Shown here one piece after another: positions 21,502 through 34,083 of a stretch of DNA of 64,000 nucleotides. The notes beneath the pieces were generated by a model, which worked only from the letters and a program-made list of their open reading frames with translations, had not been told where the DNA came from and made no database searches. The translations under genes were made by a program, and so were the position numbers. Origin of the DNA: Roridomyces roridus (Eukaryota; Basidiomycota; Agaricomycetes; Agaricales; Mycenaceae). The stretch covers positions 620,001-684,000 of the forward strand of contig JARKIF010000008.1 of the NCBI GenBank assembly GCA_029378245.1, in the 5' to 3' direction. Position 1 is the stretch's first letter, and every line of letters begins with the position of its first letter.

Positions 21502-24500
21502 ATGCACGTCACCAAGTTGTGGCTTCTGCTGCTGCCACTCGTCGCTGGCCACGACACGAATAATACTCTACTATGGGGCCCATACCGCCCCAACCTCTAC
21601 TTTGGCCTTCGTCCACGTATCCCCCAGTCTCTCATGACCGGTCTAATGTGGTTTGGCACACATAACTACCAGTCAATCGGTCGTAAGTATATCCTCTTTC
21701 CTGTACACGGTCCTACATTCGTGTCCAGGAACTCGCCACGCTTGTGACCAGGGCGACGGGATTACCAGCTACACCTGGACAGAATACGACACCAGAGAGG
21801 GCGGTGTGCAAGTCATAATCGACGGCCCCAACAACGTCAAAATAACCACCGAATTCCTCAAGGTCGCTGGAGGCGACCATGGTGGCAGCTGGGCTGCTAG
21901 AATCAAGGGGGAGCCCGTGAATCCTGGTCTGTCGTGTGCCACGTCTGCCCGTCGTTATTGACACGTTCTTGTTCAAGATTTCCCGTCTCGCCCTTCATTG
22001 ATATTCTATTTCGGTTTGGAGGGCCTGGGAGGCGTCGATATGGATACTGACGAGGAAGAAAATGTACATTTTGCATCCATTCGTGTGCGCGGGCTCAATG
22101 TTTGTCACCAAGGGCCTCGAAGGAGACGTCAAGTTTTCGGGATCTACTCCCGAATTGGATGACTTTACCATCCGGTTTGTTGACGGTAAGTTGGTTTATG
22201 ACTAGTTTAAATTTCACTGCTTCAGCTCAATCAAGGCCCGAACAATAACCATGTAACTGAGGGATCCCAAGCCCGCAAGTTCGAAGGTCGCATAGGCAAG
22301 ACCCACTTTCTTGGCCAACCTGTCCCTCAGGGAAGCATCTGGCAAGCTAAAGGTATTTTTCACCCGGCTATTTGGTGCACAGAACCTCAAAATGGCAGAA
22401 CTATTTCTTCAAAATATTATAAAGCGGGCTCAGGATATCCTTGCTCCATACCAGGATACTCCCACAGAGACACCGGATCCGGCCTTTGTACTGCAACTCT
22501 CAGACGAAGTCTACACTGGCAGCAATCTCTACGCAATTCAAAAGTCTTTCGACGGTGAATTCCAGTTTGACGTATTCTTTGAGAGTGCCAGTGCCAAGCA
22601 AAAGTTGAACTGTATGTGCTTTCGATGACTTGTTACAAGCATTCATGTCGTTCCAGCTGCCACCTTGGATCAAGGTATCCCCGCACTTGTGGCATCCTAC
22701 AGCCAGCGCTTCCAGACCGCGTTTCCTTTCCCGTCCGACTATCCAGACGAGAAGAGGAGATCTCTTGGAAGCATTCTCAAAGGCTATAACTTCCAATCTC
22801 GTCGGCGGTGTGGGTTACTTTTATGGAACCTCGATCGTCAACAGGAAATTTTCCTACGAGTGGGATGAGGAAGACGATGTATCCTCCGGCGACGATGGCG
22901 AGACTGGTGCGAAGTTAACGGAGCCCAAGGCTCTGTTAACAGCCACCCCTAGCCGGAGCTTCTTCCCGCGAGGATTCTATTGGGATGAAGGGTTCCATCT
23001 GTTGCATATTGGCGCATGGGATAACGATTTCAGGTGCTTGTTTCCGTTTGCTGTGCTACAGCTTTCTGAGATGTATACAGCCTTGAGATTCTCAAGGATT
23101 GGATAAATTTGATCGACGATGACGGTTGGGTTGCCCGAGAACAGATCTTGGGCGAGGAGGCTAGGAGCAAGGTCCCTGCAGAGTTCCAGACGCAGGTCCC
23201 CAACTATGCCAACCCTCCTACGCTTACGATGGCCGTTACCAAGTTCATTGCACGCCTCAAAGAGGCAGCAAGCTCTGCAGGCCCATCGGACCAGGATCTG
23301 GGGATGGATTTCGGCGTTCAGGAGCCATTGGGGAAACGCATCGACCGGGGTCCTGGAAATGAATACCTCGAGTCACCCGAACTAGGGCGCGCGTTTCTGC
23401 AGTCGATCTACGGTCCGCTTAAGCGGCACTATGACTGGTTCCGCCGCACTCAACGGGGGCAGATCAAACAGTACGCCCGTGAGGCGCGCTCGCGCACTGA
23501 AGGTTATCGGTGGCGTGGACGATCCGAGGTGCATGTCCTGACGAGTGGAATGGACGACTACCCGCGTGGTCCGCCGCATGCAGGAGAGTTGCATCTCGAT
23601 CTCATTTCCTGGATGGCCTTTTTCAGCGGGACAATGAAGGAGATTGCAGAGTTTGTCGGGGAGGTGGATGATGCGGTATCCTTTGGGGAGATTGAGCAAG
23701 CCATTTTGAATAACATTGATGGTAAGCCTTGCACCAATATTTCCGAGTGTCGCCAATTTTTCTTCTAGACCTCCACTGGAGTGAAGATCAGCAAATGTAC
23801 TGCGACGCCAATGTCGACAAAGATGGTAATTCACTCGAGTTATCTGAATGTCTTTCTGACTGGAATTTAGACGAGTCGTATCATGTCTGCAACCAAGGCT
23901 ACTTGTCCATGTTCCCCCTCTTACTAGGCCTCCTGCCGCCATCTTCCCCGCACCTGGGACCGATGCTCGATGCACTGCGCGATCCCGAACAACTCTGGTC
24001 TCCGTATGGTCTGCGCAGTCTTTCGGCGTCACATCCCGAGTTTGGGCAGGGCGAGAACTACTGGAAGGGCCCTGTTTGGATCCAAATGAATTATCTGGCC
24101 CTTCGGTCATTGCACAAGGTTATACTAGTAGTCTTCCTCAGGGCGAACGCTGACGAGACACCTAGAAATATGCTGCAGAGCCGGGCCCGTACCAGGGGCG
24201 TTCACAGGAAATCTACCACGAACTGCGGAAAAATATCATCAACAATGTGTTTGAGGTAGTTCAAAGAGCTGCTTTTCCAGAGCGCGGCGCTGACAATTCG
24301 CCAGCAATATGAGCAGACGGGCTACGTGTGGGAGCAGTATGACGGAAACACCGGCAAGGGGATGCGGAGGTTGGTCTCTTTTTCACAATACCCTCTGTTG
24401 CTCACTGGAATGCAGCCATCCCTTCACTGGATGGACGTCGCTGGTCACATTGAGTGAGTCTCACGCGTTGTGGTATGTCTCGAAGCTAACAGTCATGTAG

Positions 24501-24520
24501 TTCTTGCGGAAACGTACTAG
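21502..24520 (+). CDS. CWH41: Mannosyl-oligosaccharide glucosidase (processing alpha-glucosidase I, GH63)
   Basis: This ER enzyme removes the outermost alpha-1,2-glucose from the N-glycan precursor, the first trimming step after transfer to protein. The start at 21502 gives [17 protein letters not shown], a signal peptide. Family blocks follow: [38 protein letters not shown], an [13 protein letters not shown] segment, and [17 protein letters not shown]. Then come [58 protein letters not shown], and [20 protein letters not shown]. Next are [31 protein letters not shown] and [14 protein letters not shown]. The terminal intron (24452-24500) gives the end TLILAETY. More than ten introns are present; some joins between 21960 and 22420 are only approximate. 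No ER-retention signal is visible. Confidence 0.93.
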
Positions 24521-24611
24521 CCATATGTAGTACAAGCATCTGTACAAAAATGTGTTCCAAATCTGTGGATGAATGGGTAGGAATGAACATGAAAAATCGT
24601 GCATAAGCGCG

Positions 24612-25568
24612 TCAAAAGTTGTCCGCGTCAAACGAAAGGGAGTCAAAGTGCAGCGAGTCGAGGCGCATCTCGCCAATGGTACGATCCGGATCGTCGTCTG
24701 CGTCCTTGGGAATGGTCGGAGAATGGAAACATGTCTCGTCTGTGGGTGTTTGTGGTAGAGATGAAGATGTAGAGGGCACTGTCGACTCGCGCGAGAGGGC
24801 CGGCGGAGAATAGGGCCGCGGGACCGCACGTGCCTTGCGAAAGTTGAGGATGGAGAAACGCCTGCGGATGGACGAGGAGAATGTGCGAGTAGACGGTGAA
24901 GGAGAGGAAGCACGAGGAGATGGTTCGCCTCGTCGCTCGTCTTGGTCCTCGTCATCGTCTCCGTCGTCTTCGGATTCGCCGGCGAGAAATTGGAGGGTAG
25001 AGAGAGTAGAGGAGGTAGACGGGACCTCCTGGGTCGGTGTCCGGAAGAGTTCGGAGAGAGTGGCAGAACGACGGCGTGCTAGGGGTGGTGGCGTGACAGG
25101 TCGAGGGATGGCAGTAAATGTCGTCTGGCTCGCTGCGAAGACCTCCTGCGCGTACGGCTTGCGGCCAATGTTCTTTATTGATCGGAATGCCCTCGACGCC
25201 CACGACAGCGACCGTGTCTTTGGCTCCTCCTCCTCCTCCTGGGGTTTCCGTCTGCCAAGTTTGACGACCTCGACAATCTCCGAGTCGTCGCCAATGTCCC
25301 TTTCCCCGCGCCTGGGCATCACCACTGTGGGCATTGCTGACCGGTCAAAGACAGGCGCGGATTCTCCGCTGGGCAAATGCGCAAGAGCATCGTCGAGAGA
25401 TGCACAGTCTGGGCGAGAGTCGAGTTCTGGCTCCCGCGGGTCGTCCTCGAATACAAGGTAGTCTGGCTGGAGATCCTCTGCTGGAGGTATAACAATGATT
25501 CGAAAGGACGGTGTGAAGGAAGGAGCGGAAGGTGGCATGCAAGCCGGGAGTGGTGTGGAAAGAGGCAT
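24612..25568 (-). CDS. Hypothetical disordered protein
   Basis: A single uninterrupted frame of 318 codons on the minus strand, convergent with the GH63 gene (91 nt). The N-terminus contains a hydrophobic FRIIVIPPAEDLQPDYLVF segment and a weakly structured patch GDDSEIVEVVKLGRRK. A basic patch SLSWASRAFRSIKNIGRKPY follows. The rest is Ser/Pro/Asp/Glu-rich and low complexity, with clusters of serines and acidic runs. It ends in FDSLSFDADNF. I do not recognise a domain. The strand is believable because the opposite-strand frame reads as Arg/Ser junk and the ATG at 25568 lies 63 nt from the divergent NKAP start, but a spurious long frame in GC-biased DNA is possible. Confidence 0.6.
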   Translation of the reverse strand: MPLSTPLPACMPPSAPSFTPSFRIIVIPPAEDLQPDYLVFEDDPREPELDSRPDCASLDDALAHLPSGESAPVFDRSAMPTVVMPRRGERDIGDDSEIVEVVKLGRRKPQEEEEEPKTRSLSWASRAFRSIKNIGRKPYAQEVFAASQTTFTAIPRPVTPPPLARRRSATLSELFRTPTQEVPSTSSTLSTLQFLAGESEDDGDDDEDQDERRGEPSPRASSPSPSTRTFSSSIRRRFSILNFRKARAVPRPYSPPALSRESTVPSTSSSLPQTPTDETCFHSPTIPKDADDDPDRTIGEMRLDSLHFDSLSFDADNF

Positions 25569-25631
25569 GTAAGCCAGTAGTGGTGGTGTTTAGCAACTTG
25601 AACCAACTTTTTGATCCCGACCTCCACCATC

Positions 25632-26709
25632 ATGGCTACTATCCACCCGTCTAGGGCGAACCTCGTCCCAAGGGACCCACCTCGCCCTCCCTCTCCACGT
25701 CATCGGGCTAGTCGTCGTGCAAGTCCGGAGTATCCAGACTACCAGCGCCCCTTGCCCGCACCCGAGTCCCAAGCATCCGCAAGCACCATGGCGCCAAGAG
25801 GCTTCCTTCGTCACGCAACTACTCTGGTGGAGACATGATGGAAAGGTACGTTTTTCTGCTACTTGTACATGGAGAGAATATGCTGACAGTAAAAAAGTCG
25901 GCGCGCAAAGCGGGACGCGACTGTAGTCAATGTCTGGCCTCCATCACCCAAATCACCTGCTCGAAGCCGATCCAGGTCACCCTAAACGTTCAAAGTCGAG
26001 CAAAAAATCCAAACGACGCCGGTCTGTCTCGACCGACTCCTCGGAGGAAGAATACCGTCGTCGAAAGGAGCGTAAGGAAAGAAAGAAACGCAAGAGCAGG
26101 AAACAGCACGACTCTGACAGCGACTCGGATCGTAGCCGAAGCAGGGAACGAAGGAGTCGCAGTCGCAGCCGGACGAGAGATAGGCCCCCACCTCCTGCCA
26201 GCCCCATAGAGGACGAATGGGTCGTGAAATCGGCACCTCCACCTGCATCACTTCCCGTTCCTCCTTCCAGCCTTCCCAACATGGATGACGGCGATTCGGA
26301 CGACGACGACGACGAGCTGGGACCACAGCCGTTAACCAGAGCCAGTACCTCCAAGCGAGTCGATGAACGCTCGTACGGAGGCTCTCTTCTCCGCGGCGAG
26401 GGCAGTGCCATGGCTGCATTCTTGCAGGACGGAACAGAATCACGTATCCCTCGCCGAGGTGAAATCGGGTTGACGTCGGACGAAATTGCCAAGTACGAGG
26501 ACGTGGGCTACGTGATGAGCGGAAGCCGTCACCGTCGCATGAACGCCGTCCGCATACGCAAGGAAAACCAGGTCATCAGCGCAGAGGAGAAACGGGGCAT
26601 ACTCAATCTGCAGAAGGAGGAGCGGGTTCGTAGGGAGGCTATTCTTCGCGAGGAGTTTTCAGAGCTGGTGCAGGAGCGTCTCAAGGGCGTAGAGAGCAGC
26701 AAAGACTAG
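25632..26709 (+). CDS. NKAP-family nuclear protein (NKAP C-terminal domain)
   Basis: NKAP proteins are nuclear factors linked to RNA processing and transcriptional repression. The C-terminus from about 26340 is a clear match: FLQDGTESRIPRRGEIGLTS, DEIAKYEDVGYVMSGSRHRR, MNAVRIRKENQVISAEEKRG, with a helical tail. Before it is a long basic RS/KR-rich region (SKSSKKSKRRRS, RSRSRERRSRSRS) and an acidic run, as in other NKAPs. The start at 25632 (MATIHPSRANLVP) looks right. An intron with donor GTACGTTTTT near 25852 joins MMES to RRAKRDA. Between 25740 and 25840 the frame does not carry through cleanly; see findings. The stop is 13 nt from the stop of the prephenate dehydratase gene. Confidence 0.88.
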
Positions 26710-26722
26710 TTGTAATGTACAT

Positions 26723-27684
26723 TTACCAAAGTCCTGTTAACTGGCCCTTGGCACCCGACGCTTCTATGCGTTGCAATGCCTGCTCTATTGTACAAAGGTC
26801 GCCAGTCTCCACTTCGGCAAAGTAGACATCGAGGAAGACTACTTCAGAGCCCAGTTGCGGTCGTCGATCCAGGCGGGAAACGGGCAATGCCAACGCTGCA
26901 AGCATGTCGGATATCGGCCGACCACTCAGGCGGACAAGACACCGTGTTGGGGTTGGCTCGGCCCATAGGACCCCATCCTGCGTCGTAGAAAGGACATAGA
27001 AACGCGTGCAATTGGCTAGAAGAAATGAGAACGAATGGCAGAAACGAAAGGGGGCATACCACTTCTATCCTGAATTCCCTCAAACAAAACCTCCAGACCC
27101 TCAAATACGGTCGCGCAGATTTTGGAGCAGATGGCGGCCGAGTTTGGCGTCCGAAGAACGGCTTGCGCAGCAGCAGCGGTGGAGGTGCATTTCTCCAGCG
27201 TCGCAGACGGGAAATTCTGTTCGAGGAACCCTCGACATTGACCAAGTGCCTGTTCGTGGCTCTTGATGAACCGGACGTCTTCCCGTTTGGAACCACTCGG
27301 GACGAGCAGACAATGCTGGACCTCGAGCACGATTTCAGCCCGCACAAAGCCTACGTTTGGCTGGCGCAGTGCGTCATACGTCTCGACGACGGGGCCAAAG
27401 ATACTGTTCTCTTGTGGGACAACGCCTGCATGGACGACCCCTGTTGAGACAGCGTCGAAAACATCTGGGATCGCAGCTCAGTTTCCATTCCTTCGTCCAG
27501 GCTTCCTACCGTTGATAGTGGCACATTCATGGTATTGCACGGTGCTCCCGAATTTGCTGTATGCAGCCTGCTCTTGGTTTCAGCACACGAGTGGGAAACA
27601 AATCGGTGCAGAATGGACTTGATGAGTGTATGTTCCCAGTGGACCCAGAAAGGCGACAGTTAGCCGGTCGGAATCGACAGACAT
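26723..27684 (-). CDS. PHA2: Prephenate dehydratase
   Basis: This enzyme converts prephenate to phenylpyruvate, the committed step of phenylalanine synthesis. The start at 27684 gives MSVDSDRLTVAFLGPLGTYT, the family's opening. A first intron joins HQ to AAYSKFGSTVQYHE. Then come PDVFDAVSTGVVHAGVVPQE, NSIFGPVVETYDALR (the conserved ENS/GxV motif), CLLVPSG, IKSHEQALGQCRGFLEQNF, TSTAAAAQAV and AAICSKICATVFEGLEVL, followed by a TRFYVLS block. An ACT-like regulatory segment follows (TRCLVRLSGRPISDMLAALA) but is divergent and short. The threonine of the TRF motif, which is catalytic in the family, is present. The gene is on the same strand as RSP5, whose stop is 79 nt upstream of this start. Confidence 0.94.
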
Positions 27685-27747
27685 ATTGGTTAAGAACAAG
27701 CAAGAACCATGACATTAAAGATGGGGCATAAAAGTACAGCACAACTA

Positions 27748-30829
<3,082 letters not shown>

Positions 30830-31041
30830 GGCGGAAAGCGGGCACACAGGAGAGTGGAAGGAGCAGGCCTAGCAACGTGACTAATTGGGGCGGTGACCCG
30901 ACGGATCGGCTATCATTTTTTGGCAGAGTTCCGCTGTTCTGAATCACGAAGTGAATGTATTTGCAGAAATCGTCAAGAAATCGTTATGAACTAGCATCGA
31001 ATGGCGGAGTTTCAAGGTTGTCTAGTCGGCGGACTAGTAAG

Positions 31042-31687
31042 CTACATACATATATGTTCGTCGGGTATATCGACATGCAGGTAATCTGCCGGGGAATACC
31101 CAACCGTCCGACGCCGAGCCTTCCGTTTCTCCTCCTCAATCTCCAGAAAGAACGAATTGGGCGCCGCCGTTGACCTACTCAACGGATCTTTGTGGAACGG
31201 GTCTTCATCCGAGAAATAACCCGTCTCCGAGGGCGCAGTCGTCAAAGGCGGGGCAGAGTAGCGCGGGTTCCGAGTGACTGAATCGCCGCCGTTCTCGTCT
31301 TGCCAGGGTGTCTTCTTATAAGCCTCGCTCTTGGCCCGATTGCGCCTCTTCCCTTGCTGTTCCTTGGCATGAGGGTCCGACTCGGGTGGTTTCACCAACA
31401 CTCCGTCGTTTTCTGGGTCGACCAAGTCTTCGAAGGGATTCGGCCCTTCAAACGTCTGCATGGGGGTTAGAAGAGCTGCGTGTGGCGCTTGTAATTAGGG
31501 CTGACCGGATTGAGGGCTGTGACCGAGCCAATGTGAATGGTCGGAGAGGCTCTGAAGCGCTCACTCCGTTCTACTATCTCTGCCTGAGGAGAGGGTCAGA
31601 TGGGAAAGAGCACCTCGGTGGAATACTCACCTCGACTCTTGCTCTCTTGGCTTCCCTGCTCTCGAACATGGACGGAATGCGAGTCAT
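31042..31687 (-). CDS. Hypothetical protein, probably nuclear, mostly disordered
   Basis: Three exons can be joined with good GT-AG sites. The start at 31687 gives MTRIPSMFESREAKRARVE. A GTGAGT...CTCAG intron leads to AEIVERSERFRASPTIHIGS, and a GTCAGC...TGCAG intron to TFEGPNPFEDLVDPENDGV. The remainder is hydrophilic: a Lys/Arg-rich GKRRNRAKSEAYKKTPW, a NPRYSAPPL patch, FSDEDPFHKDPLS, FFLEIEEEKRKARRRTVGYS and PADYLHVDIPDEHICM. There are no known domains. The consistent splicing signals and the shared promoter region with the MIT-domain gene (209 nt) support a real gene. A further short 3' exon cannot be excluded because a GTATGT donor occurs just before the assigned stop. Confidence 0.62.
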
Positions 31688-31896
31688 TTTGAAGTGAGAC
31701 TTGTCGCAGGCAAGGTGGCGATTTTATAGCCCAGAGTGAGACCATGACCAGTTCCGCCTGCTTCCGGTTTCGTGCCACAGAAATGAGACACCAGTGTGAG
31801 ACAGCAGAAGAGAGAGAGAAAGACGAAGGCAGCTAGTTGCCGGATGAAAGAAGAAAGCCACAAATAAACAAGCCTCGGCTTTCGCTCTTCCCCACG

Positions 31897-33319
31897 ATGC
31901 TGAACGCTGTATATGCTTCACGGATGTCTCTGTAACCTACTCACAACCGTGTATAGGCCCATGAACATGCTGCAAATGCAGATGATTTCCTCAGTGCTGG
32001 CCAACTAATTCCTGCATCCGAGGAACACTTCAAGGTAACGAATCTCGCCACCTATCCCATGCAAGCATTTAGAGACTGCGTAAGGCTGCCGAGGCGTACG
32101 AGAAGGCCATTGAGCGCAGCAATGACGAATCAGTTGGTTCAGTCCGCTTCGCACTGAATAATTATTCAAACTATGTACAGGCAAAGAGGACGCTCAAGAT
32201 GCTGTATAACGAACACCTTAAGACAGGCAAAGACCTACAGCGCAGAATTGCACAACTCAAGGAAGCGGGCAAGGATCCCACTTTGCCACAGAAACTCGAA
32301 AACCCAGAGCCCTCCGTTGCGCGTCCCAGCAACACATTACCATCGGCCCCTCCGTCTCCGCAACGACCTGTTATGACAGACACGGTTGATGAATCTTTCA
32401 TGCTGCTCGGCGGTCAGCGATCCGATCCCGGCGACGCCTTCAACCAATTCTGGTCAATAATGCAAGGCATGCTCGAAAATCTATCTCAACCAGTGGCATT
32501 CGCCACCGCACCTCTTGGTGACCAAGAGCCCAAGCTCTCCCGACGAGACGGCAGTCTCAGTAGCGACACGGACCTGGACGAGCCTATGGTGGCGCGGTTT
32601 GCGCGACGGCTGGGAATGAGCGGCGACGGCAAAAAGCCCGAGCGCTCTTCGAGCAAGCTGAACGTCAAAACTCCAGAGTCCGACGAGGAGTTTGACGAGG
32701 GGGACGAGTTGACAGAATCATTCTGTCTGGTTCCATCGAGCTCGAATTCTTCACCAGATGCACTTAAACGAGACAATGCATCACTGCGACTCGAAGTAGA
32801 TCTTCTGAAAAAGCGATTAGAGGCCTCAGAACGGGTCCTACAATTACGCAAGGAACAAGACGCACATCTCCGTGATAGTATTTTTCAAGCGACCAAGGAG
32901 GTTCGTCGGGCCGGCAGCGCCTACTTTTACTGACAGTCGCACATAGGCTCAACGGGCTATGGGAGCATCTATAGTCGGCCAGCCATTCATGGTCCCTAAT
33001 GCTTCCATTGTCCGCGAGACGCCGGGTATCAAGACGTCGCGCGAGGCCCAGTATGCCCGGCGGGTGAAAGAACTCGAGGACGAGGTGGCAAAACAGGTCG
33101 GAGGCGGTCTCATATTGGCGACCATGTCTCACAGACACTCCACAGAAAGCCATGATCGTTAGATATCAGGAGAAATGGGAGAAGTTGAAAGAGTCCGCAA
33201 AACGGAGAAAAGAATCCAAAGCGGCAGCAGCCCAGTCTTCGGGCAAAAGCCCACTTGTTCGGGAACGAATCGCAGAGGAGCCGGAGCCAGAGCCGGACGA
33301 CGTGGCTCGCGCCATTTAG
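31897..33319 (+). CDS. MIT-domain protein, NRBF2/Atg38-like
   Basis: NRBF2 and yeast Atg38 bind the autophagy PI3-kinase complex I through an N-terminal MIT domain and dimerise by a coiled coil. Here the ATG at 31897 (MLNA) joins across a 51-nt intron to AHEHAANADDFLSAGQLIPA, then AAEAYEKAIERSNDES and, after a further intron, KRTLKMLYNEHLKTGKDLQR, together a three-helix MIT pattern. The central part is low complexity with ESFMLLGGQRSDPGDAFNQF and FARRLGMSG patches. A coiled coil follows (LKRDNASLRLEVDLLKKRLE, KEQDAHLRDSIFQATKE) and then YARRVKELEDEVAKQ. The last exon is basic and ends EPEPEPDDVARAI. The architecture suggests Atg38/NRBF2; motif evidence is moderate, so other MIT proteins remain possible. 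Confidence 0.68.
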
Positions 33320-33402
33320 GTGCTTTTTTCATGTTCCACGCTTGTATCATTAGCCATGTGAAATAGAACGATACGCAATACAAGGAGTGCAAGTGGGGCG
33401 CT

Positions 33403-34042
33403 TTAGACGAAAAGACCAAAATCGACGATGCGTAGTGATGTAACAAAGTCATCGAAGTGGACTCGCACTACATTCTGACCTTCCTCGGAGACAGCGCCGT
33501 CGTCCTGAGAGTTCATGGGAATGTTGAAGGTGACCACGAGGTCCACATTTTTATCGGCGACTCGAAATAAGGCCATGAGAACTCGAACTTGATCGGGTGT
33601 GGTGAGGTTAAATTTCGGGACGGACTGGACTCCTGTGAGCGTGGTAGCCGGAGGAGTGCCATTGCCTCTGGTGTTGGCGATAACGGCCACGGCGTCTACG
33701 GAGAAAGCCAGGGCCGAATTGTCGTGTGCGAGCGAATCAAAGTGGAATCTGGTGCTGTGCATGAACTGGCAGTGGCGGAGGCGAGGTGGGAGGATAGAAC
33801 CTGATGGCTGGCTCGTCATCGGTAGCATCTACGCGTTGGAGGATCTCCACGATAATGCTCGCGCTGGAGTCTGGGTACAAGAATACTTCTTGCGTGTCGG
33901 GCACCTGGCGAAGGTCGCTGGTGAGAGATTAGACACGTTCACGTTCAGAAGACTGTGGATACGATGCGTCGATGAGGTTGAGAGGGGCAACGGCAGTAAT
34001 GGCACCACCAAACAGCTCGCGGGTGGCAGAAGTTGTGCGCAT
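33403..34042 (-). CDS. MOG1: Ran-binding nuclear import factor Mog1
   Basis: Mog1 binds Ran and promotes nucleotide release, supporting nuclear import. The start at 34042 (MRTTSATR) runs into ELFGGAITAVAPLNLIDAS, the conserved N-terminal motif. An intron joins to DLRQVPDTQEVFLYPDSSAS and IIVEILQRVDATDDEPAIR, and another to FHFDSLAHDNSALAFSV. The C-terminal half reads DQVRVLMALFRVADKNVDLV, VTFNIPMNSQD and VRVHFDDFVTSLRIVDFGLF. Length (about 190 residues) and order of elements match the family. The start is only 41 nt from the divergent NDC80 start. Confidence 0.93.
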
Positions 34043-34083
34043 AGGGGAGCGTGATCGCGTGACTCTCATCAACAAGACCATCC

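Noticed and set aside
24835..25461. 208-codon plus-strand frame opposite the disordered protein at 24612-25568
   Set aside because: Arg/Ser/Gly-biased shadow of the minus-strand frame, with no start context or known motif.
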